64,000 nucleotides of DNA, from the NCBI RefSeq assembly GCF_048544455.1, contig NC_133526.1:3426001-3490000 (forward strand). The letters run 5' to 3'. Shown one piece after another: positions 1-12,849 of the stretch. How positions within the stretch are numbered: position 1 is the stretch's first letter; every line of letters starts with the position of its first letter. Position numbers and translations under genes: made by a program. The DNA comes from Silene latifolia (taxonomy: Eukaryota > Streptophyta > Magnoliopsida > Caryophyllales > Caryophyllaceae). Under the pieces are notes generated by a model. It was not told where the DNA came from and searched no databases. It worked only from the letters and a program-made list of their open reading frames with translations.

Positions 1-2176
1 ACTCTTTTCGAGGGTCATTTCTCCTTCGGTGAGGGGTACAAAATTGTTATCCCTGAGAAGGGTCAGGCGGTCTGTTGCCCTCCCCCGGGTCATATCGGCG
101 TATATATCAGGCACCTGGAGTATGGGCTCCGGTTTCCTTTGAACGGATACGTCATGACCATCATCAAAGCTATGAACGTCGCTGTGGCTCAACTGCATCC
201 GTTGGCCATTAGGACGATAGTTGGCTTCGTGTGGCTCTGTCTTTTTAAGGGGGAGATCCCTACAGTTAATTTATTCCGCCGGCTTCATCATCTTCGGCCA
301 TCAACCTCGGGTAAAATGGGGTGGTACAGCGTGCAGATGGAGCCGGGCTACGTCTCTGTTGATAAGCTCTCTTCCTGCAAGGACTGGAAGGGGCGGTGGG
401 TGTATGTCAAAGTACCGGATGACTATCCGCTGCCCCAGTCCTTCCAGCACCAAGTTAATTTGCGGTGCGAGAGTAAGGCAGAGCATGACCAATGGGTCAC
501 CCGGGGTAAGCTGAAGATGGACGCTTCGAAGGTCTGTCTTAATGCGGATGAGAAGCGGGCGATGCAGCTGTTTGACGCTGAGAAGGGATGGGTGCCCCCG
601 ACTCAGATTATTCTTCAGGATGAGCTGCTTTGCCGCGTCGGCCTCATACCGGCCCTCAACCAGGGTGAGTAGGGTCGGTGTGAGGCCCATCTTTGCCTGC
701 TATGCTCCTGCTTTTAAAGCTTTGTTTTACTTCTTTTATGTAACTCTTGTTTGGTTTCTTGCAGACCGGTTTGGCCAGGATTTGTCTGAGAGGACCTTAA
801 AGAGGTTAGGGCTTGATAAGGACGGTAAGGTCGTTCAGCGGCATCCTACGGCTGACGCGCGTGATCGTAGACTGGCTCCCAACGAACTCATGGACAAGCA
901 GCTGAAGGCGCTGGATCCAGCGGTGGCTCAAGCGCGGGTTCTCGGAGGCTTGTCGAAGAGAAAACCAAAGGCCGTGTCCAGGTCGGTGGCGGCGTCGACC
1001 CCAACTCCCTCTTCAACCCCAATGGTCCAGAAGGAGCATGTGGAGGTCGTTGATATCACCGAGGAGGCGGTGACCGTTGCGAAGGGCCCTCCTCCTCCGA
1101 AGAAGAGAAAAGAGCCACTGTCGGCCTCTACCGTTGTCGGGGAAAAGAACGATTCACCCGGTCCTCCATCTAAGAAAGTTCAGAGTGGTACGGACCTAAC
1201 CTGTGGTTCAGACTTAGCTGGTTCATTATGCATTCCCGATGACAGACTCTCTGATGTGTCAATGAATGTTGACATGGATGCGCTGTGTGAATTTTTTGTA
1301 GATCCGCCGTCGGCAGCCGCCGTTCTCACTGAGCGGCAATTAGAGAAGCAGCCTGAGAAGGCGGGTGATAGAAATGTCACCGTTGACTCCGTACTCCAGA
1401 AGGTTCCCCCCGCCGAGCTTGTGGCAGAGGGTACAAGAATATACAAGAGGCTGGCGAAGTAGACTCAACTGGCCGGCTCCCACATTATGGAGCAAGAACA
1501 GGCCATGGCCTAGGCTGGGCCACTGATCCAACGGCTTAAGCTTGATCTTTCCGCTGCAAAGGGGGAAGCCGGGAAGGCTAAGCTGGACCTCCTTGCTGCA
1601 CGAAAGCGTGTGGAGGAAGTTGAGAAACTGCTATTGGCCGAGAGGGCCAAAGTTGAGGATGCTGACGCCACCGCTGCCAAGCTGCTGGAGGAGCGGGACA
1701 GGTATAAGGGCGGTTACGACGCCGTTATTGCCAAGAGGGAGGAATGGAAGGAACTGTATTTATCTCAGTCGGAGGCACATAGGGACACAAGGGATATCCT
1801 TGCCCAAAAGAAGAAAGATATTGAGATGCTTCAGACTGAGATCATCCCTACCATGTGCGCCCAATTCCGGGACCAGGCCGAGGAGGCGACCAGGGAGGCA
1901 ATCAAGAAGCTCATTCCTGATGGCTCCTTCCCATGGTAACAATTTGAGCAGCTTCTGGATGAGATGGCTGACGCCGCGGAAAAAGCGGCTGCGAAGAAGG
2001 CGGAGGAGGCGAAGGCGGCTCAGATAGCTGAGGCCAAGGCGGCCTATGACGCGAAGGTGAAGGAGGCCGAAAAGGAGGCTGAGAGGCTAAAAGCACGTGA
2101 AAATGATGAGCTTTCCTCTGGGCCGGTCACCGAAGATGATGCTGCTGCTGCCGATGGAGGGCAGCAACAAGCATAG
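1..2176 (+). pseudogene. Element A antisense gene (Transposase_28-like, coiled-coil C-terminus), 5' end outside window
   Basis: This gene runs opposite to gag-pol. The first part (up to about 664) encodes a conserved domain with the block VAQLHPLAIRTIV and WLCLFKGE, resembling what Pfam calls a putative gypsy-type transposon domain (Transposase_28, from memory). A GT-AG intron is visible at 665-764 (donor GTGAGT, acceptor TTGCAG). It matches in place and length the intron of the same gene in element B. The second part (765 to about 2176) is Lys/Pro-rich, then Ala/Glu/Lys-rich and likely coiled coil. The translation is open from base 1, so the start codon lies outside the window. The copy is broken in a few places. 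Its function is unknown. It is not the transposase of a DNA element. Confidence 0.7.
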
Positions 2177-2650
2177 GGAGACGGGCGGTCGTCACCAGAC
2201 TCACCTGGCATCTCGGACAGCTTTAGCTGTTCGGGGGCCAACTATTGAGCCTTTCCTCCCTGCCATCTTTTGGCGCTTCCAATGTCATGTCTGTAACCTT
2301 TTGCTTTTCTTTTCCTTGTTTTGTAAAACATTTGGTAGGTTGCGTTTTGGTTCATCCCTACGGGGACGCCCGTCGTCTGTATTCTCCTCACTTGTAACCC
2401 GTTATCATTTTTAATAGGAGTTTGCTTACTTTGCCTCTGGCTTGGCCGAGGTCTTTTCCTGTCTTCTTGCGTTATTAATTGAGCGCTTTTTCATGTTTAA
2501 CTTCGGCCTGGCCGAGGCAGTTAGAATGCGTATCTCAACTGTGTTTAACGTCTTTTTAAACATGTTGGCATGTTGGTCGCTTCCTCTTTCACTCTCGGTC
2601 TTGGCCGAGGCGTCAGATTTGCGATTCCCAACTGCTGTTGTGAACATGTT
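2177..2650. other. Element A spacer: 3' end of the antisense gene and diverged repeat seeds
   Basis: No gene was seen. The stretch holds the 3' flank of the antisense gene and, from about 2440, GGCC/CCGAGG-rich sequence that looks like diverged monomers of the tandem array that follows. The part near 2470-2560 has a single-copy counterpart in element B near 16310-16440. Confidence 0.5.
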
Positions 2651-3455
2651 AGCGTATCGGTCGTTGTGTCCCCGTCGCTCCCGGCTTTGGCCGAGGTAAT
2701 CAAGGTTACGGCGCGACAGCGTTTGTATCTGTAGACATATTGATCGCTTCTTCTGCCAGGCCTTCGGTTGGCCGAGGCGGCTAGAATTGCGTCTCAACTG
2801 TGCTGAGTATACGTTTCTTCTAGCGTATCGACCGTTGTGTCCCCGTCGCTCCCGGCTTTGGCCGAGGTAATCGAGGTTACGGCGCGACGACGTTCGATCT
2901 GTAGACATATTGATCGCTTCTTCTCGCGGTGCGGCTAGAATTGCGTCTCAACCGCATCGAGTATACGTTTCTTCTAGCGTATCGACCGTTGTGTCCCCGT
3001 CGCTCCCGGCTTTGGCCGAGGTAATCGAGGTTACGGCGCGACAGCGTTCGTATCTGTAGACATATTGATCGCTTCTTCTGCCAGGCGGCTAGAATTGCGT
3101 CTCAACTGTACTGAGTATACGTTTCTTTTAGCGTATCGACCGTTGTGTCCCCGTCGCTCCCGGCTTTGGCCGAGGTAATCGAGGTTACGGCGCGATAGCG
3201 TTCGTATCTGTAGACATATTGATCGCTTCTTCTGCCAGGCCTTCGGTTGGCCGAGGCGGCTAGAATTGCGTCTCAACTGTACTGAGTATACGTTTCTTCT
3301 AGCGTATCGACCGTTGTGTCCCCGTCGCTCCCGGCTTTGGCCGAGGTAATCGAGGTTACGGCGCGACAGCGTTCGTATCTGTAGACATATTGATCGCTTC
3401 TTCTGCCAGGCGGCTAGAATTGCGTCTCAACTGTACTGAGTATACGTTTCTTTTT
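2651..3455. repeat. Tandem repeat array of element A (period 154/171 bp)
   Basis: Nearly identical monomers start with AGCGTATCG at 2651, 2822, 2976, 3130 and 3301, so the periods are 171, 154, 154 and 171 bp. The long form differs by a 17-bp segment containing CCTTCGGTTGGCC. The array lies between integrase and the antisense gene, where Retand elements are known to carry tandem repeats. The equivalent site in element B carries a different, 28-bp-based array. Confidence 0.9.
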
Positions 3456-3604
3456 CTTGGGGTGACTGCCCGGTGGCAACCGTCGGCGTCTACCTCGTAA
3501 CGATTATGGAGAGGACAAGCACTTTGATGGAAAACTTGGGCGATTCTTCATTTGATATAAGCATGCGTTGGGGTGCCCAACAATGGGCTTGGACACCTCC
3601 GCCG
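3456..3604 (-). other. Element A pol 3' flank with one unit of the element-B type repeat
   Basis: Next to the integrase end is one copy, about 3458-3497, of a GGTGACTGCC...GTCTACCTC unit. On the opposite strand it resembles the monomer amplified in element B at 15720-16310. No reading frame was seen. Confidence 0.55.
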
Positions 3605-4917
3605 CTAGACAAAGTACTTTCTTAGGTTGTCGGTGTTCCAATGGCTCATCAAAGGCATACCTCCCATGTCTGTCAGCCAGTATGTACCCGGCCTCATCTC
3701 TTCAACCACTTTGTAGGGACCCTCCCAGTTGGCCGTCAATTTACCGTGAATGTTTCCTTTGTTGGTGGCGGCCGACTTTCTCAGGACTAGATCTCCTACT
3801 TTTAAGTCCCTTTTGTGGACTCTTCGGTTGTAGGCTCTTCTCATCCGGTTTTGGTATACTGCCAAGTTGAGGCGTGCTGTATCTCGGCTTTCTTCGACCA
3901 GGTCTAGGGAGACTTTCAGGCCTTCCTCATTTTCATCTGGGTTAAAGGTAGCCGTTCTGAATGTTGGCACCGTCGCTTCAATTGGCAGTACCGCTTCGGA
4001 CCCGTAGACTAAGTGGAATGGACTGTATCCCGTTGCTTCTTTCTCCGTGGTTCGCAGGGACCACAGGACGCCGGGTAGTTCATCGACCCATCTTCCCTTT
4101 AGGTCTTCAACTGTCTTTTTCAAACCGTTGAGGATTGTTTTATTGGCTGCCTCCGCCTGTCCGTTGCTCTGTGGGTGGCAGACGGAGGAGTATGCAAACT
4201 TGATGCCAAGCTCTTCTAACCAGTTCATTATCAGGTCACTCCAAAATTCTCGGCCGTGGTCAAATATCATGACTTGAGGTAACCCAAAACGAGTTATTAC
4301 ATTTTCCCAGATTACCTTTCTTACGGCCGCTGTGGTCTTCGCTGGTACCGCTACGGCTTCAACCCATTTGGTGAAGTAGTCGACGGCGACGATGAGGAAC
4401 TTTCTTCCTCCGGAGGCCGTTGGAAATGGCCCTAGTAGATCCATCCCCCACTGTGCGAAAGGAAGGGGACTAAGTACTGGTTGCAGGTCTCGGAAAGGAG
4501 CATGTATCACCGGAGCATGCATCTGACAGTTTGTGCACTTCTTGGTTTTTGTTCTGGAATCTTCAAGCATGGTGGGCCCGAAGTAGCCGGCTCGGAGAGC
4601 TTTGTGGGCTAGCGTTATTGCCCCCATGTGGTGTCCACAGATGCCTTCGTGGATCTCTGTCAGTATCAGCTCCGCGTCGGCTGGCCGACACATTTCAAGA
4701 GTGGCCTTATCACGGACCTCCTGTATAATTCTCCTTCAAACACCAAGTACCTTGCTGCGATCCTTTTTATCTTCTGCGAGAGGCTGCGATCCTCCGGTAA
4801 CTCATTTGTCAATTTGTATTTCATTATCGGAGTCATCCACGTTGTCTCGGTCTCTATGTTGCCCACCATACCGACGGCCTCAGTGATGCTCTTGGCATTC
4901 CTGATGTCCGCCAGCAC
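3605..4917 (-). pseudogene. Element A integrase region
   Basis: The translation shows the zinc-binding head (HMGAITLAHKAL followed by CTNCQMHAP), then the catalytic core with GMDLLGPFP, VDYFTKWVEAV and HPQSNGQAEAANKTI, and a C-terminal part with GPYKVVEEMRPGTYWL. This is the normal order for a Ty3/gypsy integrase, the enzyme that inserts the cDNA. It follows the RNase H domains as expected in Ty3/gypsy. As part of a broken element it is treated as a fossil. Confidence 0.85.
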
Positions 4918-5004
4918 GGTTCGGCTGACATTCTTGATGGTCGAGCTGGCAAGCTTTGAGAGGGCGTCGGCTCGGTTGTTCTCAGACCTGGGAATGCATT
5001 GTAT

Positions 5005-5370
5005 CTAAAAAGATTTCAACTTAGAGGTGTCAGCTTTTACCCTTTCAAGGTATCTTACCATCCCGTCGTCCCGAGTCTCGAACTCTCCTCTGATTTGATT
5101 AGCCACTAAGAGTGAATCTGTTTTCAAAATGATGTGCTCCGCCCCGGCAGCCCTAGCTAGCTCGACTCCGGTTATCACCGCCTCGTATTCGGATTCGTTG
5201 TTTGAGGCCGAGAAGGTAAATTTCAAGGCATACTCAAACTCGTCCCCGTTTGGGCTGATGATAAGGATGCTGGCTCTGAGTGTTTTGCGTGGAGGACCCG
5301 TCGGTGTATACTTCCCATACCCCGGGGTGTGATTCTTCTTGATAAGTGCACTCGGCAAGGAAATCTGCAA
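5005..5370 (-). pseudogene. Element A second, archaeal-type RNase H (aRNH)
   Basis: The segment reads YTDGSS, then NESEYEAVITGVELARAAG and LKTDSLLVANQIRGE. This is the pattern of a cellular/archaeal-type RNase H (D-E-D residues), lying downstream of the retroviral RNase H domain. An additional aRNH between RNase H and integrase is a hallmark of the Tat lineage of plant Ty3/gypsy elements. The same domain survives in element B. Confidence 0.75.
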
Positions 5371-5399
5371 GTGCCTGCCCCTTTATCGAGGGCCTCGGC

Positions 5400-6039
5400 T
5401 TATATTGAATGCCGAAGCCGGATAGCTCTACTGCCCATTTGATGAGCCTGCCGGATTGCTCAAATTTTTCCAGTGCTTTCTCCAATGGCTGGTCGGTTAA
5501 GACCGTCACGGGATGCGCGTCGAAGTAGGGTTTTAGTTTCCTTGCGGCGACGACGACAGCAAAGGCTGCTTTCTCGATCAGCGGGTAATTTCTCTCTGCG
5601 GGCAACAGCGTGTGGCTGACAAACTAGATTGGGTGTTGCTGTTTGTCTTCTTCTCTGACGATCACGATACTGAGGTAACTGCTATGTATAGATATAGCGT
5701 CTCCCCCAGCATCGGCCTGGACAGGGTTGGGAGAGTCTGAAGATGAGCTTTCAGTTGCCTGAAAGCTGTGCTCTGTTCCTCCCCCCAGCTGAAGTCTTTA
5801 TTCCCCTTCAACACTTTGAAGAATGGGGTGCTCTTGTCGGCTGACCGAGAGATGAAACGGGCTAGAGCCGCCATCCTTCCGGTCAGCATCATAACCTCTT
5901 TTCGATTCCTTGGCTCCGGCAGGTCTAGGATTGCTCGGACTTTGTCTGGATTGGCATCAATTCCCCTGGCGCTGACAAGCACGCCGAGGAACTTACCTGC
6001 CCGGACACCGAAGTTGCATTTCATTGGGTTGAGCTTCAT
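5400..6039 (-). pseudogene. Element A RNase H region (with RT connection domain)
   Basis: The translation contains KFLGVLVSARGIDANPDKV, RFISRSADKSTPFF and then PLIEKAAFAVVVAARKLKPY and VLTDQPLEKAL. This is the usual end of RT followed by the Ty3-type RNase H core. It is part of the broken pol of element A. Confidence 0.75.
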
Positions 6040-6107
6040 CTTGTATTTCCTTAGTGAACAAAATGTCTCGTGTAAATCGGCTAAGTGCTCGCTGTCAGAC
6101 TTGCTTT

Positions 6108-7110
6108 TTACAATAGCATCGTCGACGTAAGCCTCAATGTTTCGCCCTTTTTTTTATTTTGGAACACTTTGTCAACCAGTCTTGTGTAAGTTGCAGCGGC
6201 GTTCTTCAAACCAAACGGCATCATTTTGTACATGTATGTGCCGTTAGCAGTGATGAATGCGCATTTAGGCATGTCTTCCTCGGCCATGAACACCTGATGA
6301 TACCCTGAGAAGGCGTCTAGCAGGCTCAGCATAGTGTAGCCTGCCGTCGCGTCGATTAAACTATCTATTCGAGGCAAGGGATAGCAATCTTTGGGGCATG
6401 CTTTATTAAGATTGGTAAAATCTACACACATCCTTCATGCTCCCGATGATTTCCTCACCATTACAACATTAGCTAACCACTCAGGATAGGTACAAGGCAT
6501 GATAAATCCCGCCGCTAGTAATTTATCTACCTCGGCTTTGATGGCCTCATCCTTCTCGGCTGAGGAGTTCCTCATCCTTTGCTTGACAGGGCGAGCGGTG
6601 GGGAGTACGTTCAGCTTGTGAACAATTACCTCCCGGCTCACGCCTGGCATCTCGGCCACTGAGTAGGCAAAGACGTCTCTGTTCTTCCTCAGCAGGTCTA
6701 GGAGGGCGGCCCTGAACTTTGGCTCCAAGTTAACACCGATAGTTACGGTGCGGCCTGGGTCAATCTCCACCTCCTCGGTCTCCGCTCCTTCGACCATGCC
6801 GACAGAGGTATCCATACGTTCGCCCTCCTGTTGCAAGGATGGGCTCTTCCCCTTCTCTGATTTCTTCGCCACTTTGAAGGATTGCATGTTGCACCCTCTG
6901 GCAGATACTTGGACGTTGACCACTTCGTCCTTTTCGTTCTTTGAGACGAGCTTATGTGCTTCCCCCCGGTCCGAGACATACATCAATGTCAGGGCCCGGA
7001 TGGACATTACTGCATCGGTCTCGCTCAGAGTGACTCGGCCTATGAGGACGTTGTAGGCAGACGAGACATCAATGACCACGAACTCAGACATAACATTCTT
7101 GGCCGCACTT
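6108..7110 (-). pseudogene. Element A reverse transcriptase region with upstream linker
   Basis: The linker contains EMPGVSREVIVHKLNV and CTYPEWLANVVMV, the usual approach to Ty3/gypsy RT. The RT core contains MCVDFTNLNKACPKD, YPLPRIDSLID, LSLLDAFSGYHQ and MPFGLKNA. RT copies the element RNA into DNA. As part of the broken element A it is a fossil. Confidence 0.8.
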
Positions 7111-7123
7111 CCCTCGCCGAACC

Positions 7124-7417
7124 TCACCGGCGGCTGACCGACGACCCAAGGGTACCAGGCCGGCTCTGAAAAAGTCGTAACAACGGGTTGGTGCAGGGGT
7201 TCAAGTCTTCAACCTTCAGACCGAGGTTGAGAAAGCATTCTCTGTACATAATGTTTGTATAGGCGCCTGTGTAAATCAGGCACCTCTTCACCAGGTGGTT
7301 GGCTATGTCCAAGTGGACTACAAGTGGGTCGCTGTGAGGGGCGATGACTCCCTCGTAGTCCTTCTTCCCAATAGTTATCTCGGGGATGTTGGAAGCGGGA
7401 GTCGCTGTGTTGGGCAC
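7124..7417 (-). pseudogene. Element A aspartic protease region
   Basis: The block LVVHLDIANHLVKRCLI is followed by TGAYTNIMY and LNLGLKVEDLNPC. Element B shows the same block with the canonical DTGA active-site motif. This domain processes the gag-pol polyprotein. It sits between the gag zinc knuckle and RT, as normal for Ty3/gypsy. Confidence 0.75.
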
Positions 7418-7519
7418 AAAGTTGATGGCCTGATATAGTTCATTCAGGTGCCGTTTGTGCCCATGAGCGGACCCACCGTTCTCGTTGCCCCCGCTGACAA
7501 CATGGATTACTCCTATCCG

Positions 7520-9036
7520 TTAAAAGACGGATTTCTTGTTTGAACCGCCGGCGTCAGTCCTTTGGCCTTTGGCAATATATTTGCTGAGGCTCCCCTTCCG
7601 GATCAGCTCTTCAATGGCATTCTTCAGATGCCGGCAGTCGTCAGTTAAGTGACCGGTGTGGCCGTGGTACTCACAGTACTGGCTCGTGTCACCGTCGCTC
7701 CTCGGCCTGGGGGGCCTTTCCCACTTCTGACCCTCGTTTTTGCTCAGGGCGAAGACCTCGGCGGCCGATGCGACCAGGGGGGTGTGATCATGGTACCGCT
7801 TTTGGTAGTTCGTTCCCGAACTCCCCCCGGCTCCCGCCGAGTTCTGTTTCCTGGCAGACTTGTCAGATCGTGACCTATTATTGTCACGGCGTCTTTCATC
7901 CGGGTTGTCCTTCCGGTGGCTCTTCTTCTCTGAGTTCCCAGCCTCGCTATGGCCTACCCAGGTCTTGTGATAGTCTTCCACCTTTATGGCCTGGTCGGCC
8001 ATCTTCCTAGCGGCATCTAGGCCCAGGCCTCCGCACTTGATGAGCTCGTTTTTTAAGTCTCCCCTTGGGAGGCCCTTCATCAGCGCGAAGGCCGCCAGCT
8101 CGGGATTCAGCTCTCGAATCCGCTGAACCTTGGCATCGAACCTCTTCACATAGCTTCTTAGAGACTCGCCCCCTCCTATCTCATAGTTAAGAGATCCGAT
8201 GTCTCCATGGCCCTCCTCTTATTGCAAGAGTACTGGGCTAAAAAGGCGTCCCTTAGGTCGACGTAACAGTATACCGAGCCGTCGGGCAGCCCCTTGTACC
8301 AACTCTGAGCCATCCCATGCAAGGTCGTTGGGAAGACACGACACCAAACCTCGTCAGGCTGCTCCCATACCGACATGTAAGACTCGAAAGCCTCGGCGTG
8401 GTCGGTTGGGTCACTTTCTCCTTTGTATGATACGGGTGGCAACTTGAGCTTAGTTGGCACCGAGACTTCTAGGACGTAGGCGCTGAGGGGCTGTCTGATC
8501 ACGTGTCGAACGACACGCGGCGATCGGCTCCTCGCATCCCTAGTCCTGCTCCTCTCCCCGTGGCGGGAAGGGCTTCTTCTCCGACTCTGGTGAGTCGGGC
8601 TTTTTCTCTGACTCTGGTGAGTCGGACTCCTTCTCCGACTCTGGCGAGTCGGACTTCTTTCACTCCTCTGGGGCATGCCTCGTTGGTGCTGCGGCGACGC
8701 CGTCCTCCCGCGAGTGCGGGAAGGACTCAGGTCTACCACTAGCACTCTGGGCTTCCCCGGTGTCTTGACAGGGCCAGCTTCTTCCAGTGTTCCGTTCAAG
8801 TCCCTTGGAGTCACCTTCTGGGCCTTGGTCTCCTGGACGGGTTCCGCCGCTCTTGTCGGTGTGACAGTGTGAGCCGGCGTACTACCAATTAGGTCCAGGA
8901 GTAACTTCAGTTTTACTGCATCAACCACATGTCCCATGATGGTGACCTGGTCGGCGGGCCCGATTTCTGAGTTGTGGAATGTGTCATCTTGGTAGAATAC
9001 ATTTTCCACCAGCACCTTCTCTTGTTGTTTCGACAT
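7520..9036 (-). pseudogene. Element A gag region (capsid-like, RS repeats, zinc knuckle)
   Basis: The N-terminal part starts MSKQQEKVLVENVFY and is followed by an Arg/Ser-rich stretch of about nine-residue repeats (RSPTHQSRR type, near 8545-8690). The capsid-like core has FESYMSVWEQPDEVWCRVFP and MAQSWYKGLP. It continues to a zinc knuckle of the Tat type (YCEYHGHTGHLTDDC) and ends near EELIRKGSLSKYI. Gag forms the virus-like particle. The Arg/Ser repeats resemble splicing-factor RS domains, but that is a similarity of composition only. Confidence 0.8.
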
Positions 9037-9059
9037 CTTCTTAGCTTTCTGGGTGGGTT

Positions 9060-9067
9060 TTTTTTTT

Positions 9068-9115
<48 letters not shown>

Positions 9116-9165
9116 GGAATGAATGTGACTAGCTTCTAGTATCTTTCCCCACAGACGGCGCCAAT
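9060..9165 (-). other. Element A leader: poly-T tract and primer-binding site
   Basis: A run of about 44 T (A on the element strand) lies upstream of gag. The primer-binding site on the minus strand is TGGCGCCGTCTGTGGGG at 9147-9163, two bases from the LTR end. The first nine bases match the complement of a plant tRNA-Asp 3' end as I remember it, so tRNA-Asp priming is an inference. Element B has the same site at 12761-12777. Confidence 0.7.
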
Positions 9166-11557
<2,392 letters not shown>

Positions 11558-12171
11558 ATACTAGTAATTATTATACTATATTGAGTGATTAACTAGGTAG
11601 CCACCATGAACCACAGTACAACATCAATTTTATTAGATGAAATAATAGAGCACCGGTGCTAGAATGTTGTTCAAAGTCTAGCCATATATCATCCTGATTT
11701 GAGTGATTAGGTAGCCACCACGAAGCAACAACAATCCTAATTTTATTAATTAGATAAATAAAAATCGACAGGCGGCCCTAATTTCATCTTTAACCAACGA
11801 ATAAAATTTGATTGATTAATTAAAACTCAAGAAATAATATTAATAATTGATAAACAAGTAAATTAATTTATTATTTGATAAATTAGAATCCACCTTGTAA
11901 GTTTTATATCTTTTGAGCAATTAAATTAAGTTTTAGGGAAAAATATTGATTCAAGAATCCATTTGGTTCAGTTTTAGGTGAAAAGGGTACAAACTAGAAT
12001 GTTTATGAAAAAGAGTATGTGAAAGATTAAAGTTCGTATATGAAAAAATAATTAGGTATTAATAATAGTAATATTAAAATTAACAATGTTATTAATAATA
12101 TTATTAATAATTAATATTCATATTCATATTCATATTAATAATATTATTAGTAATATTATTAATATGAATGA
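11558..12171. other. AT-rich spacer, no gene
   Basis: No coding signal was seen. A segment near 11580-11650 (GAGTGATTAACTAGGTAGCC) recurs in diverged form near 11700-11760. An A/T palindromic stretch of ATTAATATT repeats at 12060-12170 precedes the insertion point of element B. Confidence 0.6.
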
Positions 12172-12758
12172 TGGGGCATATTCTGCACCCGCTGACCAGT
12201 CAACATATTGAGCAAGGTCAAAGATATCCACAGCAAGTCAACGGCTTAGACAGCCTAACCGACGCAGCCTGTCGGCCTGTCTCTTGGGTCCCGGCTAGGG
12301 CAACAAGCCAGCCGAGGCACACATCCGCGAACTCATATCCAAGACCCCTCGGCGGTGAGTCAACAGGGCCCGCCGGCCTGCCATGGATCCCCCGGCTGAG
12401 GGTAGAACAGTCTTTCCACCTGCTAGCCACTTGGCCACTTGGCCACTACGTGACAAAAGGTGAAAGTCTATAAATACTCCTCAACTCTCATTGAGGAGGA
12501 GATCCACAATTTAACCTAAGAATCACTATTCATCTGGTAATATCTTCCTTATCTCTCTACAATATATACTTCACCAAGTAACAACAACTTATCCCTTTAA
12601 GTTTACTGACTTGAGCGTCGGAGTGAGTTCGCTCGATCCAAAGCCGAGCCCTCAGTTTGTTCATTGTTTCAGGAGACCGCAAGGAGGATTCAACCAAAGA
12701 CGTCATTTTACAAGCACGGGTGGTAACAAATAACTGCTCTGGAATTACACCCGGAACA
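12172..12758 (+). repeat. 5' LTR of element B
   Basis: The 587-bp LTR runs from TGGGGCATATTCTGC to CCCGGAACA. It is similar to 28724-29307 and, inverted, to 9166-9761. The primer-binding site TGGCGCCGTCTGTGGG follows after two bases (12761). Confidence 0.9.
12468..12475 (+). promoter_or_regulatory. TATA box in the 5' LTR of element B
   Basis: TATAAATA lies about 290 bp before the LTR end and matches position and context in the LTR of element A. The 3' LTR of B has a changed base in this box. Confidence 0.6.
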
Positions 12759-12849
12759 ATTGGCGCCGTCTGTGGGAAAAGATACTAGAAGCTAGTCACA
12801 TTCATTCCCAAACAAAAAAAAACAAAAACCCACCCAAAAAGCTAAGAAG

